Of a DNA stretch of 64,000 nucleotides, positions 53,556-62,824 are shown one piece after another. Source of the DNA: Rhineura floridana (Eukaryota > Chordata > Lepidosauria > Squamata > Rhineuridae). A model generated the notes under the pieces. It did no database searches and had not been told where the DNA came from. It was given only the letters and a program-made list of their open reading frames with translations. The translations under genes and the position numbers were made by a program. The DNA lies in the NCBI RefSeq assembly GCF_030035675.1, contig NC_084499.1, positions 17,246,239-17,310,238 on the forward strand. Reading direction: 5' to 3'. Each line of letters opens with the position of its first letter. Position 1 is the first letter of the stretch.

Positions 53556-56500
53556 ACCCACATAAACCCCAGCAGGCTGTGTTTTCATTGCTTTGAGGAG
53601 ACAGGTCATTACAACCACGTTACTCAACAAGAAGTGCTAACTGTCTGTTGCAGGAAATTGTGAACCGGGAGTCGGACACGGATGTCTGGAAAACAATCCT
53701 GTCTGAAGTACGGCTTGTCCATGTGAACACTTCGGCGGTGCTGAAGGTGTGTGGCTTCTGGAGGTGACCCCTTTGGGGAGCCGTGCAGAGGCACAGCAGG
53801 CGACCTCCTGTGTGGCTGATTGCTTTGGACTTGCAACAGCCTTTGTTGGTTTGTTTTCTTACGTCAGCTAGTGCAGCCTTCCCTAACCTGGGACCCTTGT
53901 GATGTTCTGGGCTACAAGACCCATCAGTCCCATTATTATTATTATTATTGAGAGCCAGTGTGGTGTAGTGGTTAAGGTGTTGGACTACGACCTGGGAGAG
54001 TAGGGTTCGAATCCCTACACAGCCCCCTCTGAATACCGCTTACCATGAAAACCCTATTTGTAGGGTCGCCATAAATCGGGATCGACTTGAAGGCAGTCCA
54101 TTTCCATTTTTATTGTTATTGTTATATCCCACCTTTTCCCTGAGGAGCTCAGGTGGCATCCAAACATGGTTCTATCCTCTCCTGGTTCTATCCTCCTCAC
54201 AACAACCCTGTGAGGTAGGTTAGGCTGAGAGAGACTGGCCACAAAGGTCCCCTAGCCAGTGTGGTCAGTGGTCAGGGTTGATGGGAGTTGTAGTCCAGCA
54301 ACATTTGGAAGGTACCGGGTTGGGAAAAGCAGGAGCACCCTTTGCATTGCTGCTGGCTGCTATTTCTCCTTTGGATTTGGGAATGAAAGCCAGCCGGCAT
54401 TTTTAACTGGCCTTCTCTGACATTGTTTTTCTACCACCACCCCGGGCCTATTTTCCCCCAGCTCAGCGGCGCGTCTTTACCCGAGTGGGGCTACCGGCAG
54501 CTGGAGATCATCGGGGAAAAGGTTTCCAGAGGCTTCCACCAGAGCATGCTGTGGAACGTGGAAGAGCACAGATACGGAAAAAGTCAGTTTAGCAACTCCA
54601 CATTCTTAGGCCACAATCCAGGTGTATTTATCTTGTCCAGAGGGAATCGATTCCCTGCTGCTGTAGGCCTCAAAGGCTATCCTCATCCTCAGGTGGAAAA
54701 CAAACAAACACAACCACCCTACATTTCAGTTCAGTTTTCCCCCATGTTCCATTGTGGGAAACGCAAGGCCTTGTCTTCATGCGCTCAGTTAGCCTCATAG
54801 AGGCTTCTGATGACTTCCTGAGACAGCAGGCTGGTCCACCGAAAAGAAACGTTGGATGTACCTATGGCTGGGGTTGGTGTTCTTGGCCATGCGGGAGGAA
54901 GTGGGAGAGCAATCCTGTGATGATTGGCCGCTCCTCTCAGCCACTTTAAGGAGGGGTCGAGGACAGGGACTGCCAGAGGCTCTCAGAACCTCTGCTGGTG
55001 AAGGCACATTGTGGTGCAGGGCCAGCACTTCTCTGGGTAAAGGGCCGTAGCACAGCTTGGCATGCAGCAGGTCCCTGGTTCAATTGCCAGCCTGCCCAGG
55101 TAGGGCTGGGAGAGACTCTGGCCTGCAAACCCCAGAGCCGCTGCGGAGCCAAGATCGGACTTGGCCTAAGGCAGCTTCCTTTGGCGTTGCATCCGGGGAC
55201 CTGCGTGGCTGTCAGAAAAAGGTGGCAGTTGTCCCTCACCCCTTTGAGGTGTGTCTCAGCCCCCTTGCTTTCACGTTCTCTTCCAGGCCAAGAACAGAAG
55301 GAGAGGGAGGTCGAGCTCCACTCCCCAACGCAGATCAGCATCAGCCAGAACCTGAGCTTCATGGCCAAGTTCACAGAACTGCAGGTGAAAAGGGAGGGCT
55401 GGAGGGGCCCTGCTGGGGAGGAACCCCGTCAGCTTCTGGATGGAAGCTTTGCGCCATTAACGGGGGTGGGAAAGGCCAGCCCATCCCCGCAAGAGCCTGT
55501 GGCCTTGAGCCTACAGCAGGGGGTGGTAAACCTCCGGGTGTTGATGGGAGTCATCGTCTAATAATGCTTTTAACCCTTCTTAAGGTTGTTTTTTAAAATG
55601 TTTTTAATGCTGTTTTGTTTTAATGTATTTTAAGATCTGTTTTTATGATGTTTTAAAGTGTTTTAGTGCTTTGTTTGCCGCCCTGGGCTCCTGCTGGGAG
55701 GAAGGGCGGGATACAAATTAAATAAATAAATGATAAATAACTAACTAACCTGCTGCCCTTCAGGAATTGCTGGACTCCAGCTCCCATCAGCCCCAGCTGG
55801 CATAGCCAGCGAGCATTCCTCTGTGTTGCTCAAGGTGGCACACACAATTGTCCCCCTCCCCTCCGTTTTCAAGCCTTCAGTGTGGCCGTGCCTATCCCTT
55901 GGAACTCCCTCCCACCGCATATCAGGCAGGCGCCTTCTCGGTTGTCTGCGCTTGTTATCTCCACAGACCACTTGCAAACTGTGTACGGCCTTGGTGGGCC
56001 ACCGAGTGACTTCGCTGCCTGTGGTTGCGACTTTGAGTCTCATTGCCAGGGTGCTGTGTGAATTTTAATTGCATGTTTGTTGCTTCTTTCTTACATTGTA
56101 TTTTGTCGTATTACAGTTGGCATTCCAGAGGATTAAAATGGTAATACAGTAAAATGCAGTATAAGAAATAAAACAAGCTGTGAAAATGCAATTAAAAATC
56201 TCTGTGATTATTTAATGTGGACATGCTGCGGATCACCTGAACAAAGTGTGTGAGCCACTGGTGGTCCACAGACCACAGTTTGGGAACCCCTGGTCTACGG
56301 CATTCCTCTTTCAACAAGCCTTCTAACATACTTACTCCACTTCATACTGTTTTGGATTTGAACTGATCTTATGTACGTGCTGCAGCTGTTTATAAATTGC
56401 TTTTTTAACAAATTGTCTTTATGCATGTTGTTACTGCTTTTATATATGTAACTACTTTATATAAGCTTTTTATTATATTGTAGATCACTTCCAGATGTCT

Positions 56501-59500
56501 CTTGGGAAGCCATTTGTACATGAAATAAATAAATAATTTTAGGGGCACGGGGGGGGGCTGTTAAATGACATAGCTTGCCCATGCCCAAATCTCCACGCAG
56601 CTAACAAACATGATTTGCTGGGTAGATAAGTTTCTCGTGTTCACAGAATTGCATCATCCTGTTCGGGAGTTTGCAGTGGTGCTCAGGATCAGGCCTGGCA
56701 AGTCGTTGCCATGAACTTGCTCTGAAAAATGCTCAATGGTTTTCTTCCAGTGGAAGATCCTCTCTCTGAAAAATGAGGACACGGAACACAAGTACAGCTC
56801 TTCCCCCTTGGAGTGGATCACCCTGGACACCAACATCGCCTACTGGTTCCACGCCACCTCGGGGGTAAATTAATTAATTAACGGACGTGATTTCTATGTT
56901 GCCCTCTATCAAAACGTTATCTGCCTGGCTTTCAACACAGGGAGCTGCCTTTTAGTTAGTCAGAACATTTGGTCTACCTAGCTCAGTATTGTCTGCTCTG
57001 ACTGGCAGCATCTCTGCAGGGTTTCAGATATGGAGTCTCTCCCAGCCTCACCTGGTGACACCATCAGGGATTGAACTTGGGGCCTTCCACATGCAAAGCA
57101 GATGCTCCTCCACTGAGCCTACAGCACTTCTCCTAAAAATAACTGGAGGCCTTCAAGAGGCAGCTGGACAGCCATCTCTTGGGAATGCTTTGATTTGGAT
57201 TCCTGCATTGAGCAGGGGGTTGGACTGGATGGCCTTACAGGCCCCTTCCAACTCTACTATTCTATGATAAAGCAAGATTCCAGTCCTTGTGGTTCTGAAT
57301 GAAAAGGCTGGTTTAAATAGGAACATAGGAAGCTGCCTTATGTTGAGTCAGACTCACTGGGCCATCTAGCACAGCCTTGCCTACACTGACTGGCAGCAGC
57401 TTCTCTAGGAATCTTTCCCAGCCATCCCTCTGGAGATAGTCTGCCACTGAGCTGCAGCCCTCCCATTATGGCAGTAAAACAAAAAGTAAAATTAAAACAG
57501 AGAGAGAAAAACAAAACGCCCTAGAGAGCCAGCTCAATTAAGAATGGCGAACAGCAAGGGCTAAGGAGCCAGAGTTCAGCAATATTAAAACCAAGACGTA
57601 GTTTTAAAGGCCTGGGAGAAAAATGGAAAAGTATTTTGCTGAATGCCAAAATGGATTTAGAGTTGGTACCAGGTGAGTCCTTTTACAGTATGCGTTCTGC
57701 ATCACGGTGGCCACTGCTGAAACTCTGTTGGCCAACTTGTAGCCCTCCTAAGGGTGGCCCCTTACCAAGTGAGCAGCTTATCCACACCTGTCTTTGTGAG
57801 TCGCTCGTGGCCTAAAGGAAACAGCCCACTTTTGCAACGCTTTCCAGCCTGTTCACCTGGGAAGCAGTTTGTGCTCACCACAGGCGACTGGCTAGTTGCA
57901 AACCTTGCATTGGTAACTTTCCCCATAGTGAAAGTTTCTAGGAGCAATTGTTCTAAAGTCCAGCACAAACAATAAATGATGTACTCCTAAGATGTGAAGA
58001 AACAGATGTAAAAAAGGAAAGATACAGGAACTGACACTTCAGAGGGCCTCTTCACTTTTTTATTCTTTCTGCCAAGAGAAAAAATAGTGTAACATGCGCA
58101 CCCTGTGATTCTGTCTGAGTGCAAAAAACAAACACAGACTGTGGTAAGAAATGCAGAATTTAGCTTCCTGGGAATCTCAGATGCTTTGTTTTGCATCAAG
58201 CTTTTAGACCTTATGGATGTGAAGTTTGCTCGGGATTGTGAGCCATATCTTTTGAAATTTCAGAAGCCGAGAGATGTTCCCCCTCGACTGGATTACTGTA
58301 AAAAAAATCAAGGGATTCTCAGGGATGGTGGGAATTGTACTCTAAAACCATTGTCCATGTTGGCTGGGGCTGATGGGAGCTGTGGTGTAAAACATCTGGA
58401 GGGCACCTTTCTTTAAGCTGCTTCCTGTTTTGTTTTGCTTTTATTCTACAGGCCCAGATCCACCTTCTGGGGAACATTGTTACCTGGACGTCTGCCAACG
58501 TGGCCACGGTCATATACGTGGCTTTGTTCCTGTGGCACCTGCTACGGCGGAGACGGAACATCCGTGACATCCCTGAAGGTCAGATGTTTTGAGTATCACA
58601 CCTTTCTTGTTTTACTTCCATAATTTATAACTCCCACCTTCAAGCCTCAATTTTATGTTCTCATGAAAGCTTGCCAAGTAGTAAAAAGCTATCAAAACTA
58701 CAATAAGGAAATAGAAAAGAATAAAATCAAGCGTGCAAACAAAGGCAGTAAACTAAAACGGAAAATTTATATATATTCCAGATTTAATTATGTATTTTAA
58801 GCTGTTGTAACTCATCCTGGAACCTCAGGGCAGGTAATAAATTAATAAAATTATGAAGGATGTGGAGGAAGCTCTGAAGGCAGTTTTGTTGTTGTTAAAT
58901 GCACTGCCTTCAAGTCAATTCTGACGGTGACCCTATGAACAGGGTTTTCATGAGGCTGAGAGGCAGTGACTGGCCCAAGGTCACCCAGTGAGCTTCATGG
59001 CTGTGTGGGGATTCGAACCCTGGTCTCCCAGGTCGTAGTCCAACACCTTAACCACCACACCACACCGGCTTGTTGTTATGTGCCTTCGAGTCGACTATGA
59101 CTTACGGCAACCCTATGAATCAGCGACCTCCAATAGCATCTGTTATAAACCACCCTGTTCAGATCTAGTAAGTTCAGGTCTGTGGCTTCCTTTATGGCAC
59201 TTTACAGTAATATAAAAGCAAAGCATCAACAACGAGTCATTGTCAGGGCACAGGTTAAACTAAGTAACTGGACTAGAGCCCTGAATGTTTGTATTAAGTA
59301 CATTTATTTCCTGCCTTTCTTCCAAGGAACTCAAGTTGGCACACATATATCTGCAAGACCAAGCCCTACAGAGTCCCTTGGATGTTAAGAGCTGCAGAAG
59401 GGGGCTCTCTTGGTGGTTCCGCTCCCTCCCCTGGGTGGCGGCCCAGGAGAGGGCCTTCTCTGTGGCAGCCCCTAAGTTGTGGAACTCCCTCTGCACAGAG

Positions 59501-61316
59501 GTGTGCCCAGCACCTTATGTAGCTTCCATCACGTGCTGAAGAGCCACCTCTTTGCCCTGGCCTTTGACACCTGAGCTGCATACGTTTTCAGGAGTCGCCC
59601 GATTTCATGTGACTACAATTTGTTTTAAACCGTTTTTTAATATTGAATCTTGAAGGGCAGGTAAGCCATCGAGTAATGATTTCAATAAAAAGAACAGGAT
59701 TTCTCTCTCGCTCCCCCATTTTCTCCTCGCAGCAACCCTGCGAGGTAGGTCAGGCTGAGAGACAGTGACTGAGTTTCACATGGCAGACTGAGTTTCACAT
59801 GGCAGACTGTGAATCTGGATAAAGTCGGGTGGGGAGAATTGTGTAAGCCATTTGGAGCCCCTCGGAGGAAAGGCGGGATATAAATGTAATAAACGTTTCT
59901 GTGCCTAAGGAAATCATCTGGTTTTTCTCTCTCCCCCTGCACCCTTCTTTGTATGGACAGAGGTGTGGCGGCAGTGGGTGTCATCTGGAGGCCTCTGCGT
60001 GGGCGGCTGGGCTGTGAATTACCTCCCTTTCTTCCTGATGGAGAAGACGCTTTTCCTCTACCATTACTTGCCTGCTCTCGCTTTCCAGATCCTCCTGATC
60101 CCCATCGTTCTGCAGCACACGAACGACTACCTCTGCAGGTAGGACCGCTCTCGTCAAGGGGTTTTGTGGCGTTGGGGACACTGACTGACAAACCATAGCA
60201 CGTCCAGAGGCAAGCAGGCAAGGGTGGCGAGGGCTCTGTCAACCTAAGTCGTACTGGGACCGAAGGAAAGGGTTGGGCATGTTTAGCCTGGAGAAGGTTA
60301 AATTAAGACATTATAGTTGCCTTGATATATCGGAAGGGCCTGTCACACAGAAGCTGGAGCCAGCTTGTTCTTGCGACTCCAGAAGGCGGATGGGTGGACA
60401 CTGCAGCAAAGGTTACAGTTAAACTTTGACAGGTATGTAGAACCTTTGGCCCTTTGCATGTTGTTGAACTATGACTCCCATCAGCCCCAGCAAGCATGGC
60501 CAATGGCAAAGGATGATGGGAGATAGTTCAGCAACATCCAGAGGTTCCCTGCACCTGCATTCGGGGAAACTTCCTAACGGTTAAGAGCTGAGCAGCCGTG
60601 GTACTCACTGCTTCAGGAGCTGGTGGGTCTCCTTTGCTGGAGCTTTTCAGCCAGAGGCTGGACAGCCATCTGATAGAGATGCTGTGATTGTATCTTAAGA
60701 TTGCAGATCCTGTGCAGAAAAGGTGCTTGGACTAGATAGCACCTGCTTCTTCTGTGCCCCGTAGATGAGCCTTGCGACTTAGCAAGAGAGCAGTCGAGTT
60801 GGGAGGTGTGTGGAATAGCTCTATGGCAGAGCATCTGTTTTGCATGTAGAAGGTCCCAGGTTCCAGTCCTAGGCATCTTCAGCTTGGGAATATCCCCTGC
60901 TTGAGATCATGGAGAGGCTGCTGCCAGTCAGGGCAGACAATGCTAAGCTGGATGGGGCAAAAAATCTGACTCTGTATAAGGCAGCGTGCAAAGCTCATAA
61001 TAAATGGCATTATGGAAACAAAACATTCAAATGACACTTTGACATGAGGGACGGAGGCGGCTGAGTTCCTTGCTTCAGATAAATCTTCCTTTGTGCAGCT
61101 GGGATGTCTTTGCTTGAGCTGATATGTACATCTCTCCTCAGATCGAAGCTCTCCAAGAGCATGCACAGCGCTTTCGTGGTAGCCTGGTTCTCTTCCGTTT
61201 ACCTGACCTACCACACGTTCCGGCCGCTCACCTACGGCAAGCCTCCGCTCACCAAAGCTCAGCTCCAGGACCTGCGCTGGAAGGACAGCTGGGACATTCT
61301 GATCAGCAAACGCTAG
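38947..61316 (+). CDS. POMT1: Protein O-mannosyltransferase 1, complete (19 coding exons)
   Basis: Exons: 38947-39068, 39742-39848, 40940-40990, 42912-43058, 44126-44237, 44596-44661, 45789-45882, 47015-47170, 49077-49207, 49855-49950, 51783-51875, 52819-52915, 53654-53746, 54462-54582, 55287-55384, 56751-56864, 58452-58578, 59961-60138, 61142-61316. They total 2178 nt, encode 725 residues and keep phase at every junction. POMT1 pairs with POMT2 in the ER membrane and transfers mannose from dolichol-phosphate-mannose to Ser/Thr, as on alpha-dystroglycan (GT39 family). The acidic pair D43-E44 in FDEVYYGQ matches the catalytic loop-1 motif of PMTs. N-terminal hydrophobic segments span roughly residues 15-285, the luminal MIR repeats about 300-480 ([34 protein letters not shown]), and further membrane helices 570-690. 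The length equals the shorter human isoform. The start ATG has A at -3. Confidence 0.98.
39320..39623 (-). mobile_element. Young full-length tRNA-type SINE with 12-bp TSD
   Basis: Exact TTCCTTTGCTTA at 39308-39319 and 39624-39635. On the minus strand it starts with a tRNA-like head (TCCGTGGTGCAAAGTGGTAA, then a B box GAGTTTGATTCC) and ends GGGGACACCTTTACCTTTTT. A truncated plus-strand copy of the 3' half is at 35500-35607. Confidence 0.85.
39742..39848 (+). CDS. POMT1: POMT1 exon 3 (catalytic DE)
   Basis: Acceptor GACCTTTCAG, donor GTAGGG. It encodes [20 protein letters not shown], with the Asp-Glu pair required for transferase activity in the family, then [15 protein letters not shown]. Confidence 0.96.
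40133..40170 (+). repeat. (TA)n(GATA)n microsatellite
   Basis: Compound simple repeat in a POMT1 intron. Confidence 0.9.
40327..40553 (+). mobile_element. BovB LINE 3' fragment
   Basis: GGAAGGCCAAACAACAGATG, TGGATTGATTCCATCAAGGA and the terminal AAGGCACATAACAACAACAA are the BovB/RTE 3' end. Shorter minus pieces lie at 27309-27375 and 59072-59199. Confidence 0.8.
40560..40862. repeat. DNA-type repeat (GTGGCTGGTGCCTATTGGGA family)
   Basis: GGTGGCTGGTGCCTATTGGG and AGGGAGCCCAACAGTAGGGG with CAACTAATTCTAG blocks recur at 13280-13395, 15585-15710 and 22800-23085. Confidence 0.45.
40940..40990 (+). CDS. POMT1: POMT1 exon 4
   Basis: A 51-nt microexon-like exon with acceptor CCATTCTAG and donor GTAAGA. 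It encodes [16 protein letters not shown]. Confidence 0.96.
41276..41408. mobile_element. Hairpin MITE with 8-bp TSD
   Basis: The ends CAGATGTGGGGAACCTCTGG and GGTTCCCCCACACTTG are flanked by GTTTAAAC (41268-41275) and GTTTAAGC (41409-41416). Same family as 24490-24627. Confidence 0.75.
42323..42545 (-). mobile_element. Sauria-type SINE (tRNA head, Bov-B-like tail)
   Basis: The right end is the complement of a tRNA head (CTAACCACTACACCACACTG) and the left end is a Bov-B-like tail (CTTCAAGTCGATCCCGACTT). Other copies: minus at 58897-59071, plus at 46360-46726 and 53950-54110. Confidence 0.75.
42912..43058 (+). CDS. POMT1: POMT1 exon 5
   Basis: Acceptor CCTGTTTCAG, donor GTAAGG. It encodes [20 protein letters not shown] and a membrane segment through ALLFLL. 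Confidence 0.96.
43218..43477. mobile_element. Tigger-like (Tc1/mariner) MITE
   Basis: Ends CAGTAGGGTCCCGC and GTGTGGCCCTACTG are flanked by TA on each side (43216-43217 and 43478-43479). An internal second left end (CAGTAGGGCCCCAC at about 43397) shows duplication or nesting. Confidence 0.7.
43520..43835 (+). mobile_element. hAT-type MITE (GGTTCCCAAACTG family)
   Basis: Left CTGGGGTTCCCAAACTGTGG, right AGTTTGGGAACCCCTG. Other copies are at 48140-48483, about 50724-51040, 56050-56292 (5' truncated), and a fragment at about 9800-9885. Confidence 0.75.
44126..44237 (+). CDS. POMT1: POMT1 exon 6
   Basis: Acceptor TTCTTAACAG, donor GTAAAA. It encodes [20 protein letters not shown] and [16 protein letters not shown]. 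Confidence 0.96.
44596..44661 (+). CDS. POMT1: POMT1 exon 7 (GC donor)
   Basis: Acceptor TTTTTTATCAAG. It encodes [20 protein letters not shown] then VG. The donor is GTTGG|GCAAGT. The conserved join CAVG-VKYMG to exon 8 leaves no in-frame GT alternative. Confidence 0.93.
44750..45075 (-). repeat. Diverged LINE (L2-like), minus
   Basis: TTTATAAAGCAGTTTACGTG and repeated AAAAAC blocks are like L2 3' regions read in reverse. No exon is present. Confidence 0.35.
45789..45882 (+). CDS. POMT1: POMT1 exon 8
   Basis: Acceptor CCTTCACAG, donor AAT|GTAAGT. It encodes [20 protein letters not shown] and ends GDQTLPN. The longer human form of this exon, which adds 22 residues, is not supported here because the sequence after the donor does not resemble it. 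Confidence 0.95.
45986..46123. mobile_element. Hairpin MITE (GGAACCTTTGGCCC family)
   Basis: The ends CAGGTGTGGGGAACCTTTGG and GGTTCCTTGCACCTG are inverted. The flanks CTTCTGAG and CTCTTGAG are an imperfect 8-bp duplication. Confidence 0.65.
47015..47170 (+). CDS. POMT1: POMT1 exon 9
   Basis: Acceptor TCTTTCAG, donor GTGAGG. It has 52 codons with a hydrophobic helix, then [18 protein letters not shown], the conserved luminal entry to the MIR region. Confidence 0.97.
49077..49207 (+). CDS. POMT1: POMT1 exon 10 (first MIR)
   Basis: Acceptor CTCTTTCTAG, donor GTGAGA. It encodes [20 protein letters not shown] and [12 protein letters not shown], the start of the first MIR repeat. Confidence 0.97.
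49855..49950 (+). CDS. POMT1: POMT1 exon 11
   Basis: Acceptor TTCCCCGTAG, donor GTGAGT. It encodes [20 protein letters not shown] and [11 protein letters not shown], the core of the first MIR repeat. Confidence 0.97.
51783..51875 (+). CDS. POMT1: POMT1 exon 12 (GC donor)
   Basis: Acceptor CTTCTCAAACAG. It encodes [20 protein letters not shown] and ends TTRYLN. The donor is AACAC|GCAAGT. A GT four bases later would put a stop in frame at the start of exon 13, so the GC donor is required. Confidence 0.93.
52819..52915 (+). CDS. POMT1: POMT1 exon 13
   Basis: Acceptor ACTTTGCAG, donor GTGAGT. It encodes [20 protein letters not shown] and [12 protein letters not shown], the second MIR repeat. 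Confidence 0.97.
53479..53554 (+). repeat. (CT)n microsatellite, about 38 units
   Basis: Uninterrupted CT dinucleotides about 100 bp before the acceptor of POMT1 exon 14. Confidence 0.97.
53654..53746 (+). CDS. POMT1: POMT1 exon 14
   Basis: Acceptor CTGTTGCAG, donor GTGTGT. It encodes [20 protein letters not shown] and [11 protein letters not shown], the third MIR repeat. Confidence 0.97.
54462..54582 (+). CDS. POMT1: POMT1 exon 15
   Basis: Acceptor TTCCCCCAG, donor GTCAGT. It encodes [20 protein letters not shown] and [10 protein letters not shown]. Confidence 0.97.
55287..55384 (+). CDS. POMT1: POMT1 exon 16
   Basis: Acceptor TCTTCCAG, donor GTGAAA. It encodes [20 protein letters not shown] and [15 protein letters not shown] and NIS motifs are possible N-glycosylation sites in the lumen. 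Confidence 0.97.
55590..55740 (+). repeat. LINE tail with AAT/AAAT run
   Basis: GCCCTGGGCTCCTGCTGGGA followed by GGAAGGGCGGGATACAAATT and AAATAAATAAATG is a typical L2/CR1-like 3' end. Confidence 0.6.
56751..56864 (+). CDS. POMT1: POMT1 exon 17
   Basis: Acceptor TTTCTTCCAG, donor GTAAAT. It encodes [20 protein letters not shown] and [18 protein letters not shown]. Confidence 0.96.
57131..57268 (+). mobile_element. CR1 LINE 3' end
   Basis: GGTTGGACTGGATGGCCTTA followed by CCCTTCCAACTCTACTATTC and TATGAT is the classic CR1 terminus with the ATTCTATG octamer. Confidence 0.85.
57640..58300. other. POMT1 intronic stretch, nothing recognised
   Basis: No exon, RNA gene or repeat family recognised before the hairpin MITE at about 58310. 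Confidence 0.4.
58452..58578 (+). CDS. POMT1: POMT1 exon 18
   Basis: Acceptor TTATTCTACAG, donor GTCAGA. It encodes [20 protein letters not shown], a membrane helix, then [13 protein letters not shown]. Confidence 0.97.
59961..60138 (+). CDS. POMT1: POMT1 exon 19
   Basis: Acceptor TATGGACAG, donor GTAGGA. It encodes [20 protein letters not shown] and [20 protein letters not shown], a strongly conserved PMT C-terminal signature. Confidence 0.97.
61142..61316 (+). CDS. POMT1: POMT1 exon 20 (last, stop TAG)
   Basis: Acceptor TCTCTCCTCAG. It encodes [20 protein letters not shown], then [15 protein letters not shown] and ends [12 protein letters not shown]-stop (TAG 61314-61316). Confidence 0.97.
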
Positions 61317-61473
61317 CCCTGCAGGATGGGTAAGAGCCCTGGGCAAGTGAGAGACTCTGGTCGTTTGCGGGAGGAGCATTCAGGCTGTATTTAGACAACC
61401 ATTCACTCACCCTGGCCTGCCTGCCAACCTGTAATTGCCTGTGCAGGCACTGAGGGCCACTTCCAACACCCTG

Positions 61474-61479
61474 AATAAA
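61474..61479 (+). terminator. POMT1: Possible proximal POMT1 poly(A) signal
   Basis: AATAAA lies 158 nt after the stop codon, in non-repetitive sequence. Confidence 0.45.
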
Positions 61480-62782
61480 GGTAACTGAACGGGAATGCAG
61501 GCATCGGGAGTTGCAGTTGCACGCTGCTGTAGTTTTCCCCCATTCCTCTTGCACGTTCCACTTCAGGGAGAAAAGTTGCATCAGAACTGGCCCAGAGCAA
61601 TTCAGGATTGCTGCTCCATTTTGGACAAACTTAAGAATGCAGGCTGTTGACTCCCGGGCAGCTGAGCCCATCGCGTGTTGAGCCAACGGCACAGGCAAAA
61701 GTCTTGTTCCTCAAGAGGGGTGGGTGGAGTCTACTGGGCATCTCCAGAGCATGGAAAGAGTGCAAAGAGACTTCTGCGTGCGGAGTGTGTGTGTCTAACC
61801 TCAGCATCCTGTGCTTACTTGCTGTAACTAATGTTTTATAATGATGGAGCACAAGCCATGAATGAAATGTTAAGAGGAGATAGAAAACTTGTATTAATAA
61901 TAGGAACCCCTTGTGTTCTGGGTCCTAGCCAGAACTGGAGGACTTTTTTTGTGTAACAAACTCACCCTAGAGAGCCAGTGAGTGCTTTTTGCCATTCTCT
62001 TCTGTTTTGAAGCCTGCCTTTTAATTTTACATAAGCATTGGGTGACACCCCCCTCCCGGCCCCGAAATGGCTGCTTCTCTCATTGTGTGTATTTTGGGAG
62101 CGTCTCTCTTACAGGTACGAGCCTGTCTCTTGTGGCAGGCATTTTCCCCTTCCCCCACCCACCTGCCCTGTGCAGGTCCGCTATAACTCTGCATTGCACC
62201 AACCCATTTCCTTAAGCAGTGATAAGGAACGTGTGGCCTTCCAGGTGCTGTTGCTGGACTACAACTCTCATTGTTCCTGACCATGGGCCGTGCTTCCTGG
62301 GGCTGTTGGAGAGTTGGAAGTCCCATGATGTCTGCAAGGGCACAGTTCTCCCACCCTTCTCTTAAACCATCCACCTGCTACCTGTTGCAAAGTGCCTCTG
62401 TACAGCAGTACAGACAGGAGGAATTGTTGTATCTGTGATAGCATGAGAGGAAGTCAGAAGCAGCAAACCTTTGCTCCTGTGGATGTTGCAGAACTACAGC
62501 TCCCATCATCCCTGGCTGTGCTTCCTGATGGGAGTTGTAGTTCAGCAACATTTGAAGGGGCAAAGGTTACCCACTCTTTTATTAATGGGAGGGGAATAGC
62601 TTAGGGTTGTTTAAGGCATGTTATCCTCTAGAGAAAGGCACATTCCCACCAACTGGTCATGCACTCCACAGAGCCTCTAGGAATCTGGATGGTTTCTGTT
62701 AAACAAATTCTAGCAACTACCGTAGGATTAGCGTCCTTGAAGCCACTATAGGAATTGCACTGACCATGTCATGGAAATTAAA

Positions 62783-62796
62783 AATAAATAAATAAA
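62783..62796 (+). terminator. POMT1: POMT1 distal poly(A) signals
   Basis: Three overlapping AATAAA motifs start at 62783, 62787 and 62791 in an A-rich stretch. An (AAAT)n tail of a repeat could look the same, so the call is moderate. Confidence 0.55.
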
Positions 62797-62824
62797 AGTC
62801 TATATATACACACAACAAACTCAG

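Larger units (their letters stand above)
61317..62810 (+). other. POMT1: POMT1 3' UTR
   Basis: Non-coding sequence after TAG runs to a cluster of AATAAA motifs at 62783-62796. An earlier AATAAA at 61474-61479 could give a short form. Two hairpin MITE copies (about 62225-62360 and 62465-62576) lie inside the longer form. Confidence 0.65.

Noticed and set aside
54805-54855. Second hammerhead-like motif (CTGATGA ... GAAAC)
   Set aside because: The spacing between CTGATGA and GAAA is long and unstructured, and there are no flanking repeats.
54998-55561. 187-residue frame over POMT1 exon 16
   Set aside because: It is a shifted-frame shadow: the middle overlaps the real exon 55287-55384 and the flanks are SINE and intron sequence.
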